Source: Strigamia acuminata (Eukaryota; Arthropoda; Chilopoda; Geophilomorpha; Linotaeniidae). From it: a DNA stretch of 64,000 bases. The DNA lies in the NCBI GenBank assembly GCA_949358305.1, contig OX442321.1, positions 6,783,605 through 6,847,604 of the forward strand. The letters run 5' to 3'. Every line of letters starts with the position of its first letter. Position 1 is the stretch's first letter. Below the pieces are notes generated by a model that saw only the letters and a program-made list of their open reading frames with translations, was not told where the DNA came from and did no database searches. The position numbers and the translations under genes are program-made. Below are positions 52,806-63,402 of this stretch, one piece after another.

Positions 52806-53021
52806 AACGCCGAACTAACTAGCGCCCCAGATGGAAATTTGGGAGGGGAGGAAGCAGCAGTTAACGAAGAAACTCCTAAAACTCCTGAAAAAGAAAAAGA
52901 GATTACTAAAAGATCCACACGATCGAGAAGTAAAATACCGAAACCTATAATACGACAAAGTACAAGAAAAAAGGTACCAAACCCGTTTATAAAGGACGGT
53001 AAAATCACCGGGAGGACATGA
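52806..53021 (+). pseudogene. Detached C-terminal end of Gypsy-2 pol
   Basis: Beginning right after the Copia target duplication, this frame is in phase with the pol frame that stops at 45946. It has no stop until TGA at 53019-53021. It encodes a charged tail (TPEKEKEITKRSTRSRSKIP) of about 71 residues without a known domain. It is now separated from its start by 6.86 kb. Confidence 0.82.
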
Positions 53022-53267
53022 TAAAACAAGGAAAATCCAAAATGGTTGGCATAACCAATCAAAAGCGACAAAACAATATGACGTAATTACCCCGACCTCC
53101 TAGGGACAAAAACAATCACAAGGAGACTCCAACAATCAACTACGTATTACGTACGAAAGCCAATCAAGATACTTAACCTCGACTACCCTTTCAACTTTGC
53201 ACTCCGCGTTCTGTCACGACGACAACAGGTGCTTGACAAAAATCGCAACCAACGTATAAAATCAAAA
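53022..53267 (+). other. Gypsy-2 spacer between pol and ORF2
   Basis: Non-coding. It contains a possible splice acceptor CGACGACAACAG ending at 53228, upstream of the first ATG of ORF2 at 53268, as expected if ORF2 is expressed from a spliced subgenomic RNA. Confidence 0.5.
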
Positions 53268-56223
53268 ATGCGAAGAAACTGGAAGCAATCGCCCGATAAC
53301 GAAGAGGAAGAGATGGATCGGGACCCAAGCGAAGACGAGTGGAACGATCCCGCAAGATGGGACGAAGTTGAACCAGAAGAAAATCGGGAAAAGCCCGATG
53401 GTAACGAAAAGGTAAAAAATTAACAAAGAATTTAATTCGCGGCTAAACCACGAAAAACACGTGAAACAATATTCATAAAAGAAAACATCTTTATGTCAAC
53501 AAACGAAAAATTACACGAGCCATTATTTAATTCGACACGTGTAAAAAGCACATGGTCGATCATGGCGCCATCTTGAATCCAAATTCGGAATTTAACAAAA
53601 ATCTAATTTTTATGTATTCATTCCCCAGCCGGAACACCAACTTACGTGGGGACCCATCGATCCGCAAAACGTGTCTTCGGGTACACTCTGGAGAAGCGAA
53701 ATTCCGACCCCATTTCGAAGAGCGTTAGAGGACGACGTAGACACCGGACCATGGAAAATTCGGCTCACTTCATCCCGAGCCCGATCGCGATTTTGGGCAA
53801 GTCAGGAGACTTTGATACACTACTTCCCAGAAAAGATGCGCGACGCACTGAGGACTGAAATTCCAGAACGCGACGACGCACCAGCACCACTCCCAAACAA
53901 GTTTTTGGAAAAGGACTATCCAAGCGAACCCGAAGAGTGGGCTGTCCTCGAGAAGTGGCAAAACGCCGCTACAGACGAAGAGCGCCGACAAATACACAGA
54001 GACTACTACAACGAAGTCAGACGGACGGCGTATCGAGATCTCTTCAAAATACTGAAACCCGCAGGGTATTCGACAGATGAGATAAAAACTTGGTTAAGCC
54101 AGGTTCGAGGAGAAAGACCAGACGTTCCCAACTGGCGACCCGAACACGGATTCATCACCTCACAGAAAGCAATGCACCAGCTTCACTACCTGGGCATCTT
54201 TGGACGCAAGCGACAAAAAGCGGAGAAGCGACTCTCGAGCGAGTTGTTAAATAACGCACACGACAACAAACGACGACGCCTGGATCAGCCAAGCACGTCG
54301 TACAACACGCAAGATCGATCGCAGTCACATCCTCGAGTTTATTACCGACACGCTCGAGAACCCTCACCGCGACGAGAACCCTCACCGCGACGAGAACCCA
54401 GAGTCGAGAGACCACGAGCAGTTGAGACGTACCGCTACTCCAGAAACCGACCGAACCAACGCGGATGCCTCAGATTATCAAGGCCACGAGCGGAAACATG
54501 GGGACGCTTTGAGAGATCGCGAGAAGTCGATGAGGTAGAGACTTTGCAAGTGGAAGTTCGACAAGAAGTGCCGATAACGATCGAACGCGAACAATCGGTA
54601 GAGCCGATGATCGTACCCGAACAAGAAAAACTTTACACCGAAGCCGATATGGTAGCAGCCGTCCTGAAAGTTAAGAACGAACAGGCGAAACCCGTCTATC
54701 GGCCGACCAAATCAATCGAGATGAGCGTAACGTCGGTACCAAGCGCATTCATCAAGGCGCCAGCAAAACCAGTTAGTAGCGTACCTTCTAGTCTGCCCAG
54801 CGCATTCCGAAAGACTGTGATTATCGGGACCCCCACATCGCTGAGTCCCTTTGAACAACTCAAACGACGACAAGATCGTTTTGGACCAATTTTTCCAGCC
54901 GTACCGGAAGAAACGCGAAGCGAGACTTCTATGTCGAGAACGCCGATTGTTTGGGATGAGCCCGAACCCGACGTTCAACGAGTTTTAATTAACTCAAGAC
55001 AGACTGCCGTGGTTAGAACCGACGAAACCAATCAAGCGCCTTCAAGACCACCCCCCAATAACAGGTCTTCGGACACTCGAGCCACAACTCAGTTTGACCC
55101 GACATCGTACGAATTACAGTCGTTCCTCGATACAACCACGATCGAGCAGGCAAAAGAGATGGTGTCCGACATCGATGACTACCAAGCCAGAACGATGCAG
55201 ATCGCAGTAACGAATATCCGAGGTGCAGCCATCGAGTTTACCAACAGCCCTGGGCGGGATCACCCGTCAAGAATGGCGCGAACAACAGTCGTAATCACCG
55301 ACATGATGTCGCTTGTGCTGGCCGCGTCTACGTTTAGAAACGCCCGCGTAGCATTGGCGGCCTGGGCGGTCGTCGCGCATGAAAGTTTTCAGCTGCCTCC
55401 CGCTCTCGTCGAGCGATGGCTAAAACTGGTTCCTTCCTGTATCCAGGTTCGCGCACAATTAATTGCAGAAGATGCCGACCCAGAACGATCGTATCAAGTA
55501 GTCCGAGCTGTGGCTTTACCACAAAGCGAACCGGTCGTACTAACCAACGAACCTCTCCCCGAGACTCCGGCTAGCCAGACAGTCCCGGCAGCCACTCCAG
55601 AGGAAACGATAAAGTTCCCCGAAGGACTGGTTCCGATCGAAGGCGTGAAAGTAGTCGTCCGAAAGACGAAAACAAAACCGAAGATCCTGCGGCCCAAGAA
55701 AAAGTTAGAGCCGAAACCTTTGCCTCCGATCGACGCACAACTCAAACACTACTACCCGAGTTTGACGATGACCCAGAAGACGAAGAACCAGATCAAGCGA
55801 TCGAGCGACCACGGCCACTCGCTCTACTTATGGATGGAGCGAACTCTAGAGGCGGGTCCAGGCGTCGATTTCATTCAGCACCAACGTCTGCTGCGTGCAC
55901 ACCGCGCCCCGACGAATCCGGCCGAGGCTCAGAAGATCCACCATACCAATCAAGGCCTGGCCCCCTTCCTTTCGCGTATCTGGGTGCACGAACGAGTCGG
56001 CGCCCCCTACGAACCAGTTGGCGGCCACGATCGATACTTCATCGGGGAGTTCGAAGACCCGAGCGATCGTTCATCACGTCTCACTTCGATTTTGCCGATC
56101 GCCAACCCAACGACTCCCGCAATTTCGGAGATGGCTAAACCACCTGTAACCGAAGAATTACCTCCGCCTCCGCCTCCGCCTCCGGACGTTCCTCAGGGAT
56201 CATCTGAAAAGGAAGTGAACTAA
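53268..56223 (+). CDS. Gypsy-2 ORF2: spliced protein of unknown function
   Basis: I read two exons, 53268-53411 and 53629-56223, joined in phase 0 by GAAAAG|GTAAAA...TTCCCCAG (217-bp intron), giving about 912 residues. The second exon alone is open but lacks an ATG near its start, which supports the splice. Residues 1-48 are acidic. A helical region follows (EERRQIHRDYYNEVRRTAYR), then an Arg-Ser-Pro-rich tract (REPSPRREPSPRREPRVERP), a long proline-rich middle, an alanine-rich helical segment (MMSLVLAASTFRNARVALAA) and a terminal PPPPPPPP run. I see no signal peptide, membrane anchor, furin site, CCHC knuckle or protease motif. It occupies the env position but could instead serve as Gag, since no gag lies upstream of pol. 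Function unknown. Confidence 0.72.
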
Positions 56224-56296
56224 ATCTAACTTTGAGTTTTCGCAATGTTTGTTGTTTTATTGTAAATCCCCCAACAACATTGCTGAGGAGGGGACG
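56224..56296 (+). other. Gypsy-2 3' UTR and polypurine tract
   Basis: A 73-bp segment after ORF2, ending with the polypurine tract GAGGAGGGGA (56285-56294) just before the 3' LTR. Confidence 0.8.
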
Positions 56297-56912
56297 TGTG
56301 GTGACCACGAGGTCACAAAAATGTTTTAATTAATCTTAACCTAATAAATAGTGATTTTAATATTCATAATAATATATTGTCAGATTATTGCGGGAAAACT
56401 AGCTATACTAGTTTTACCGTTTCTGCGGGACTGACGTAACAACGTCATACATTTGCATAATTCTCCGGATTTATGCAAATACGTCATTTCCGGTCCAGCC
56501 AGTATTTAAACCCGTGTCCGACCGGAAACCCCCACTTTATAGATACCAGAGCAACATTAGCATCACCACCTCACCGTCAGGCCGTTTTACCGGATTGATA
56601 GAGGATCGATGCCCGTTGCCAATTACATCTATAAATCAGAAGTCACAGATATTATCGTAGCAATACTACGATTGTAATATCTCCCGAAGCGAAGCGTTTG
56701 CGAACACGTGTTTCGCCAGACGCCATTACCCTAGACAACAACAGAAGCCACGTGTAAGACTGCCGTGCAGCAACAAATCGTATCCGCCGACAAGGATCCG
56801 AGACCACAGCATTGTTAAGTATATTTGTATTATATTACAAGTGTGAAATAAAAGGGTGTTATTATTGTAAGATTGTGCGTTAAGTTTATTTACCGGAATC
56901 AAGGTTACGACA
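56297..56912 (+). repeat. Gypsy-2 3' LTR
   Basis: 616 bp, matching the 5' LTR except for one visible T/G difference (near 56526). It is followed by CCCA, also present before the 5' LTR. Confidence 0.95.
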
Positions 56913-57132
56913 CCCATTCAGAAACAACTCCAACCATATCTGAAGAGAAAAACGAAGCATTACTAATTTGAAAATCGCTATTTACGTTTTTATTACTTTG
57001 CCCTCACGCGAGCAGTCACACATTAATATAATTAAATTTAATTAATTGATTAAAATTAACATATAAAAAACTTAGAAATAAGAAATAAGTAAATGGACAA
57101 ACAAAAGGGCATTTCTATGTAAGATAACTTAC
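56913..57132 (-). other. IR B intron remainder downstream of Gypsy-2
   Basis: The sequence is homologous to 35790-35988 of module 1 and 63073-63247 of module 3 (ATATCTGAAGAG, CGCGAGCAGTCACA). It includes about 20 bp (near 56917-56935) with no counterpart in module 1. Confidence 0.7.
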
Positions 57133-57260
57133 ATTACTAATAATCGTACATCCTAATAGATAAAGAAAAATTGTGTACACAAAAATCGCAAAGAATGAAG
57201 TCGTATATAACGTTCAAAAACACTTCCGACTCCACCTGTGCCGCTAATGGAAATGACGAT
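57133..57260 (-). pseudogene. IR B upstream exon with in-frame stop
   Basis: On the minus strand, ATTAG|ATCGTC opens and AT|GTAAGT closes an exon homologous to 36137-35989 (149 bp) and 63402-63248 (155 bp). A net 21-bp loss joins the frame into TAT TAG (stop at 57155-57153). The preserved part reads SGTGGVGSVFERYIRLHS. If this exon is part of the receptor, B is a pseudogene. Confidence 0.6.
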
Positions 57261-57965
57261 CTAATTTATCACAAAAATATTAATTTTCCTATAATTTTGT
57301 CAGCACGCAAGCTATGGGCACTCATCACAATAGAATATATAAAATACTTATTTTACGACCGACGTAAAAAAAACTAATGGAACATAACACGTGTGGACAG
57401 TTTATCTGCCAAAAGATTTGCACGTGCTTCCCGTGGTAATTATCATTAGCCCAAAAACAGCAAAGCTAAGGAGAAAATCCAAATAATCCAATCAATGATG
57501 GCAAACAGGTTGAAATGAAGAAATTCCAAATAAAAATAAAAATTTCAAGAAACATTTAACCAATAATGCTTTACACTTCTTGTAAATTTGTTATGTGCCT
57601 TAACGACAGCTCACTAAACGTTTTGAATTCTCGTAATTCTTTAAAAGCGATTTTGATTAATAAACCGATCACAATTTTAACTTCCTTGGACGAAATAAAA
57701 CATGCTTTGCATTCAAAGAACAAGTTTATTTAAACATTTTTGGGGTATACATAATTGGAATAAAAAACAAAGGGAAAAACTGAACAATTCATTACACAAA
57801 ACCAAAAGCACCTCTTACAAGTTAGATGTGGCTTTTCTGCTTGACCCTGTGCACTAACCCACATTAACCCTCTTCTAAAATTCGCTGGTTTTCAAAAACG
57901 CCGTTTTCACTGGAGTTTGACACTTATTCAGTCCTTTGAAGTGACACCGACTGCCTCAATGATGG
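57261..57965. other. Conserved upstream flank of IR B
   Basis: It matches 63403-64000 closely as far as the window allows (for example CAAGTTTATTTAAACATTTTTGGGG), and its first part matches 36138-36360. It is AT-rich and no gene was recognised. The final portion leads into the 18S-like fragment. Confidence 0.7.
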
Positions 57966-58177
57966 TTTAGTTCGGTCATCTTCCCGGTGGGCCGACACAA
58001 CTCGAGAACAGTAGAGATTGCCAGTCCGAAGACCGCACTAAATCATTCAATCTGTAATAGCGACGGGCAATGTGTACAATAAGCAGGGACATAATGAATC
58101 ACGCTTACTGGGAATTCCTTGATCAGGAGAAAAACTTCAAGCTCCGATCCCTATCACGGGGTTCAACGGGTTATCCA
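57966..58177 (-). pseudogene. Degenerate 18S rRNA 3'-domain fragment (antisense)
   Basis: On the minus strand the sequence follows the 3' end of eukaryotic small-subunit rRNA: AACCCGTTGAACCCC, GATAGGGATCGGAG, GGAATTCCCAGTAAGCG, TTGTACACATTGCCCGTCGC, GATTGAATGATTTAGT and GACCGAACT occur in the correct order. Highly conserved positions are changed (for example CACATTGCCCGTCGC for CACACCGCCCGTCGC) and several blocks are missing. It is a dispersed pseudogene fragment, not rDNA. Similarity fades on both sides. Confidence 0.85.
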
Positions 58178-58728
58178 GTCCTTCGGAACTGCGGTAATCG
58201 CGTATTCCTGTTTTCTTTAATTAATTGATCTCGTTTCACTTCATTCATGTCGTGTAGTAGATCGCATTAATAAGGACAACATGTGTTCAGTGCAACTCGG
58301 GAACGAAGTGTGCCTTTAATCAGGTGTTCATACAGGGCGGCACCGGCGCCAGGTGTCGCCTTGATACATACCGCCATCTAGTGGCGTAACTACAAATGAG
58401 CGATACCACAATTCACTTTGTAAAAACTGGTGTTTTAATAGAAAGCAGGGACATGCGTGTTCGAGTGGAATGAGGTGTTGATGTGCGGAGAAGCCAACAT
58501 TCAGCAGGAGTATTTGAGCGATGACGAATGACGCGTAACAGGACGTCAGCGAAAAGTGTCATAAATTATGCTAAATTGTCCTTTGTTCCCTTGAATATTG
58601 ATATGTAAACCCCCAAGAATCTACAATAAACTTGTTCTCAACCCAAAAACACATGTTTTTATTGCTCGAATCCAGAAAACCAGTAAATCAGTAAATATAA
58701 TCAGTTTCTATCAAAATTAGTCATAAAT
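58178..58728. other. Unassigned interval upstream of module 3
   Basis: No gene recognised. It contains a CTCF-like site at 58371-58386 and AATAAACTTGTTC (polyadenylation-like) near 58625. It may include a decayed mobile element, but no termini were found. Confidence 0.5.
58371..58386 (-). promoter_or_regulatory. CTCF-like motif
   Basis: On the minus strand, CCACTAGATGGCGG fits the general CTCF core CCASYAGRKGGCRS at every position. Whether this organism's CTCF binds it is not shown by sequence alone. Confidence 0.35.
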
Positions 58729-58753
58729 CGATTTTCCACACACCGAAACATTT
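58729..58753 (+). pseudogene. Plus-strand IR S2 exon scrap (module 3)
   Basis: CGATTTTCCACACACCGAAA and the next few bases match the end of IR exon 6 at 31075-31098, which encodes DFPHTETF. The exon is then cut by a TGTGAC element. Upstream exons are missing. Confidence 0.8.
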
Positions 58754-59262
58754 TGTGACTGGTATGGTGTTCGCCAAGCTCATCCGGAGACTGGTTAACC
58801 TGGTGTGGGATGCATACTCACGTGAAATGACTAAGACTCCCTATTATTGGTTGTTGGCCTTTAATACTTGTTGTCTAGGGGAATGGGGAATCCCGTCACC
58901 CATTGCAGGGGTGCCAGTTAGGCACATTGCACCGGCAACTGACCCCTACCCACACAGGGCGTGAGCCCCATGGGTGACGTGTCGATTCAACATAACATTC
59001 ATGTCGTACTCACCTACGACCCAGGCAGCCACTGATGGAGGTTGCAGCACGGCCAACGCCGTACTACTGAGCATCGCCGTGGTGAATGGTGAGGAGAGCA
59101 GAGTTCACACGACAGGCTTGCCCTGGTTCACTTCAGGCCTGGGACACGTCTTGTCCCTTTGGTGGTCGCAGCTCCTCTCTCTCTCTCTCTCTCTCTCACA
59201 CCTCTCCTCTCACCTAACCACACCACTCCGCTCCCTCCTCCTCCGTACTGGGTCAGTCAAAA
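58754..59262. mobile_element. TGTGAC element, copy 4 (right end truncated)
   Basis: It starts TGTGACTGGTATGGTG like copy 3b and keeps the internal blocks, but ends near CTGGGTCAGTC without the GGTCACA terminus. No target duplication could be confirmed. Confidence 0.75.
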
Positions 59263-59935
59263 AGGAAAAGGAACTAACAATTTAACTGCGTAGGACGTTT
59301 GAACAAGGTCTGGCTCTAATGAAGTAAATATGTGAAAAAAAGAACAGAGTATTGATCATACTCTTACACTGAGTAAAATGTTACACGTTTAATCTAACTT
59401 TTACAAATACATCATTTACCTGTGGCGTCGTAAAAGTAAATTATACTCTAAACCGATACAACGTTTACCTATTTCCAGCCGGATTACGCCCAACTGTGGA
59501 CTGTACTCTATTATGCGAAATTGAAATATCGGTAATGTATTTTAGTTGCTATGCTACTAGAAATCATTTAAGTGACACTGGCCGTGACAGCAAAGGATGA
59601 AATAGCAATTTAACTTGTCTCGCTTCGCTACGTTCGTGAGTGATTGGGAGAAAATCACTTATTTATATTAAATTACCGCTCGTTTCAAGCGGTTACCCAA
59701 AGAAATGACAAACAGAAATATAATATAAAATGTATAAACGATTTATTTAACCCAAAGGTACAGTTAAAATAAGAATGATTGGAAATATGATTCGGATGGG
59801 AATAGGCGAAGTCGTCTTTGTTCCCGTTTCGGCTCAAGATGGCGTCTCGTCCTTGCGGCGTGGCGACGTCCTGGTACGGCGTGGTAATGGCGGCTTCGTC
59901 CCTCTTCTCGGGCTCACGCGGTTGGGAGTAAACAG
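59263..59935. other. Unassigned interval in the remnant IR intron
   Basis: No gene or complete repeat recognised. It probably belongs to an inserted element whose right end is the inverted-repeat terminus at 59936-59985. Confidence 0.45.
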
Positions 59936-59985
59936 GCTCGGCCAATAGGAACTGGGTACCCTTTAACGGTGAGGCAGAGTATAGT
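59936..59985. mobile_element. Solitary terminus of a third foldback MITE
   Basis: The reverse complement begins TACTCTGCCTCACCGTTAAA and reaches ATTGGCCGAGCC. It shares the outer TACTCT and inner ATTGGCCGAGC of MITE copies 1 and 2 but has a different middle. The matching left end was not found. Confidence 0.6.
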
Positions 59986-60112
59986 GTCTGAATTTGGCAT
60001 TAAGATACCGTACAGAGACATACAGTACACACTTTTCTACTTTTGTATTTTTTTTAGAGTGTAAAATGTAATTCACTGTGTTGTATTATACATTAATTTG
60101 TTTTGTTCACAG

Positions 60113-60608
60113 AATAATCCAGATGGGAGAAGCGGGAATGGTTATAGGCATTAGTTTGGGGTTATTGTGGCTTTGAAGGCCAATAGTTTGTATAACTTAT
60201 GGGTGTTTATTCTGTCACTGGGATATGAGCCCATTAGCTTGTGTAGCTTATCTGTTTAGTTAGTAAGAGAATGTTTTGCTTAGGTTGGGGGTTATAAGGA
60301 AAAAGGAGAAGTATACTAGTGTGACTACTTGGCCAATTGACTACTTCTAATGGTTGTGAGCCAATTCCGGTTAAGATAATTACTGTGTTTGCAAACATTC
60401 AAAATAGTATTTTTGATGCTATAAATTAGCTCGGCGCTATTACATCAGTGAAACATTATGTTCGAAGTCAGAGACGTTTAAACCAGTTCAGCTGCATTCA
60501 GTCGTCAGTATAATTCTCGAATGCACAGCAGGACTGATGTTATCATTAATAGTTTGCTTAGTAGAAATACTGGTAACTAAAATTTCTGAGTTATTCGTCC
60601 ACGGTTGA
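60113..60608 (+). pseudogene. Plus-strand IR last exon interrupted by an insertion (module 3)
   Basis: After a normal acceptor (TTCACAG) the exon matches 31453-31672 (ATAATCCAGATGGGAGAAGC and onward). It is split at 60140-60419 by foreign sequence, then resumes at TATAAATTAGCTCGG and runs to the TGA at 60606. The M4-encoding part is still recognisable. The gene is a pseudogene remnant. Confidence 0.88.
60140..60419. mobile_element. Unclassified 280-bp insertion in an IR exon
   Basis: Comparison with the intact exon at 31475-31487 shows about 280 bp (GGTTATAGGC...TTTTTGATGC) replacing a few bases. I see no terminal inverted repeats, LTR ends or poly(A) tail and no clear target duplication. 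The class is unknown. Confidence 0.65.
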
Positions 60609-60682
60609 CCGAGTGAAAACCAATCGGATCAAGAAACGAGTGTTCTACCATTCGTGCTAGTGGCTGTGTTAAACTAAAGTTG

Positions 60683-63402
60683 CTACATTTTCTTGCTTTG
60701 AACACTTGATCGCTCCTGCAGCCCGAGCCGGCCTGGCTCGTAGGTCATCCGAAGAGTGCCAGCAGATTTATCGTGTTGTTTAGGGGCGAAATCTTGAGTT
60801 TCAGCACGAAGTGACAATAATTCTGGGCTCGGCCCTGGCTGCATGACATTACTCACAATCAATTCCACGCTTAGCACCAAAATGCAAATTAGCACACCAG
60901 CAGTTAACAAGTAAAATGGTACAATTACTTGACTCAAAGTCAGTGGCTGGAGACTTCGAGGTTTGTTGCAATCCGGTCTTTGCATCGAGACGTACTTTTC
61001 CGTTTCTTTTTGTATTATTCCTGCGGTCTTAAACAAGAGAAACCTGCAACAAAATAAAATAAAAACGGTGAAAAAATTATATATAATTTGTGACCACTGG
61101 GCCACCCAGTGTGACCCGTGTCACTACCACCACCACCTTACGGCCCCAAGGTCATCTCTTCTGTGGGTGGACTGACCTAGCCTGGGGGAGGAGAGAGCTG
61201 AGTGGTGTGGGAAGGAGTCGAGTGTGAGAGGTGAGAGAGAAAGGTTGTCTGTCTCGCTGTCTGTCACCGGTCGTGCTAGAGAGAGGTGAGTCTCTCTCCG
61301 ACCGTGAAGAAGAGGACCTGTGACCACCGAGGGGACGAGACGTGCTATCGTGAACTCTGCACTCCTCGCCATTCACCACAGCAAAGCTCAGTGTTAAGGC
61401 GGTCTCCATAATGCATCTTCCTTGAGTGGCTGCGTGGGGCGTAGGTGAGTACGACATGAATGTTATGTTGAACCGACCACGTCACCCATGGGGCTCATGC
61501 CCTGTGTGTGACGGGTCAGTTGCCGATGCGGTGTGCCTAACTGGCACCCCTGCAACGGGTGACGGGATTCCCCATACCCCTAGACAACACATATTAAAGG
61601 CCAACAACCAATAATAGGGAGTCTTTGTCATTTATTCGTGAATATGCGTCCCACACCAGGATAACCGTCCCCGGGTTACCTTGGCAAAGACCATACCAGT
61701 CACAAATTTGTACACACTTTTGTGAAAACAGTTCCTTCAGAAGTGAGTAGTTTGGAAACGCCATGCTGGCACCTGATGGTAAATATTCAGTCGGAAGAAA
61801 ATCCAATTCGCACATGTGTCTTATCTCATGCATGGCGTCGACCGAGTTCTCGATAAATGCGAATTTCTCAGATAACGCTTTCTGATACCCGTCTGCAGAA
61901 TTCACAATATCATTTTCCAATACACCAAACAGTTCGATAAACGGTTGGGACTGCATAGCCTACAACGAAACATACATTAAAATGACAAATTCATTTAAAC
62001 TTGTAAGTAACCGGCACCTTTAGCTCTGAATTGTAGTTGGACTGGTTTTCTATACCAAATTTGAATTCGTGCTGAAGTAAATCTTCCAATGTTTCATACT
62101 GGTGTGCTTTTTCGTGAACTACTGCTTTAGACATCAATAAACTGTTATAAATCGACGACGTAATAACTGTGCAGAAAAAGTAAGTGGCAGTCACGATACT
62201 CATTGAAACTAAACGATTTTTTCTAAGCACATCTAAAAATTAAAAATTCAATTAAAAATAAATAGAAGGAACCAAATTGTTTGTTTCACCTTTTATTAAG
62301 ACCAATTTCATCAAAGTACTTGCCACTTTCTGCCACAGCGTCTTTTCTTCCGTGTCGCAAAGTGTTGAAAGAATACACGTCATTACCCATAATGCGACTA
62401 ATATCAACCAAACATTTAATGGGTAAGTATCGGTATAATTTATCTCGTTCACGTCGTTCTGAGATGGCTGTCTTAAAACAACTGCCATGTAAACGTCAAA
62501 AATATTCGATGTTAAAAAATCTACATCGATGTAATCGATTCGGCCAGGAATAAAACCGATACCTTCGAAATCGATTTCCTTGCATATAATAACAATATTA
62601 AGAAAATAAAATAAATTGTTAAATATTTTTTTCTTACGTTTTGTTTTACACTTTTGAACAATTCGCTATACGCACCCGGCGGAAAAATACGAAATGTATA
62701 ACTATGAATGATGCAATGTATATTTCAGTTTCGGGTCGTTCAACTTGATTAAAAATATTACCTGAAGTTGAGCACTTGTGCTAAAAGTTTTATCAATTCA
62801 ACTAATAATCCACCGGATACTACATTGTTAGTCACAATGAGGTTTGGAGGAACCTAGAAATACAGAGTTTAAATAAATATCGAGTTTATGAATATTGGAT
62901 AATATCAATACGTGAACGACTCCAACAGTCAAATTTTTTAGAATAGAAAATTCCATTGGGATGTTACTCATAGTTTCGATTAACCTGATCAACTAAACGA
63001 TCGAGACGAAAGGCAATGACCTGACCTGAGTAAAACAATATAACTATGATTAAAATAAATAAATAAAAAAAGGACTACTAATTTGAAAATCGCTATTTAC
63101 GTTTTTATTACTTTGCGCTCACGCGAGCAGTCACATATTAATATAATTAAATTTAATTAATTGATTAAAATTATCATATAAAAAACTTAGAAATAAGAAA
63201 TAAATAAATGGACAAACAAAAGTGCATTTCTATATAAGATAACTTACATTACTTGTACTAATAATCGTACATCCAAGCTAGAATAATCAACATCAAGTGA
63301 GATAAAGAAGAATTGTGTACACAAAAATCGCAAAGAATGAACTCGGATATAACGTTCAAAAACACTTCCGACTCCACCTGTGCCGCTAATGGAAATGACG
63401 AT
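60683..63402 (-). CDS. Ionotropic receptor C (minus strand, module 3)
   Basis: Exons on the minus strand: 63402-63248 (probable amino-terminal domain piece), 62992-62912, 62853-62762, 62701-62638, 62578-62290, 62232-62018, 61959-61718 and 61043-60683. Sizes and phases match A. They encode S1 (IGFIPGRIDYIDVDF), M1 (YPLNVWLILVALWVMTCIL), M3 (SMSIVTATYFFCTVI), S2 and M4 (VIVPFYLLTAGVLICILVL). A one-base deletion near 60759 (GTGCCAGC where A has GTGCCCAGC) shifts the frame of the cytoplasmic tail and gives a different end, but all membrane and ligand-binding regions stay open. The last intron carries TGTGAC copy 5. The phase between the first two listed exons and the start codon are unresolved. 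Confidence 0.78.
61089..61704. mobile_element. TGTGAC...GTCACA element, copy 5 (intron of IR C)
   Basis: 616 bp, TGTGACCACTGG...CCAGTCACA, with AATT duplications (61085-61088 and 61705-61708). Site, orientation and sequence correspond to copy 1 in IR A, so the two are one insertion inherited through duplication. Confidence 0.88.

Larger units (their letters stand above)
41102..56912 (+). mobile_element. Gypsy-2: Ty3/Gypsy element with pol first, split by a Copia insertion
   Basis: LTRs of 616 bp bound an element of about 8.95 kb, once the nested 6.86-kb Copia insertion is set aside. CCCA on both sides (41098-41101 and 56913-56916) is the likely 4-bp target duplication. The layout is LTR, primer-binding site, pol (protease, RT, RNase H, integrase), a spliced ORF of unknown function, polypurine tract, LTR. 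No gag-like frame precedes pol. The LTRs differ at one visible base (near 41331 versus 56526). It lies upstream of the main exons of IR B, probably in an intron. Confidence 0.92.

Noticed and set aside
53268-56223. Envelope protein for Gypsy-2 ORF2
   Set aside because: No signal peptide, membrane anchor or cleavage motif is visible, and the protein is proline- and arginine-rich throughout.
57966-58177. Working rRNA gene
   Set aside because: Universally conserved bases are changed and only part of the 3' domain is present.
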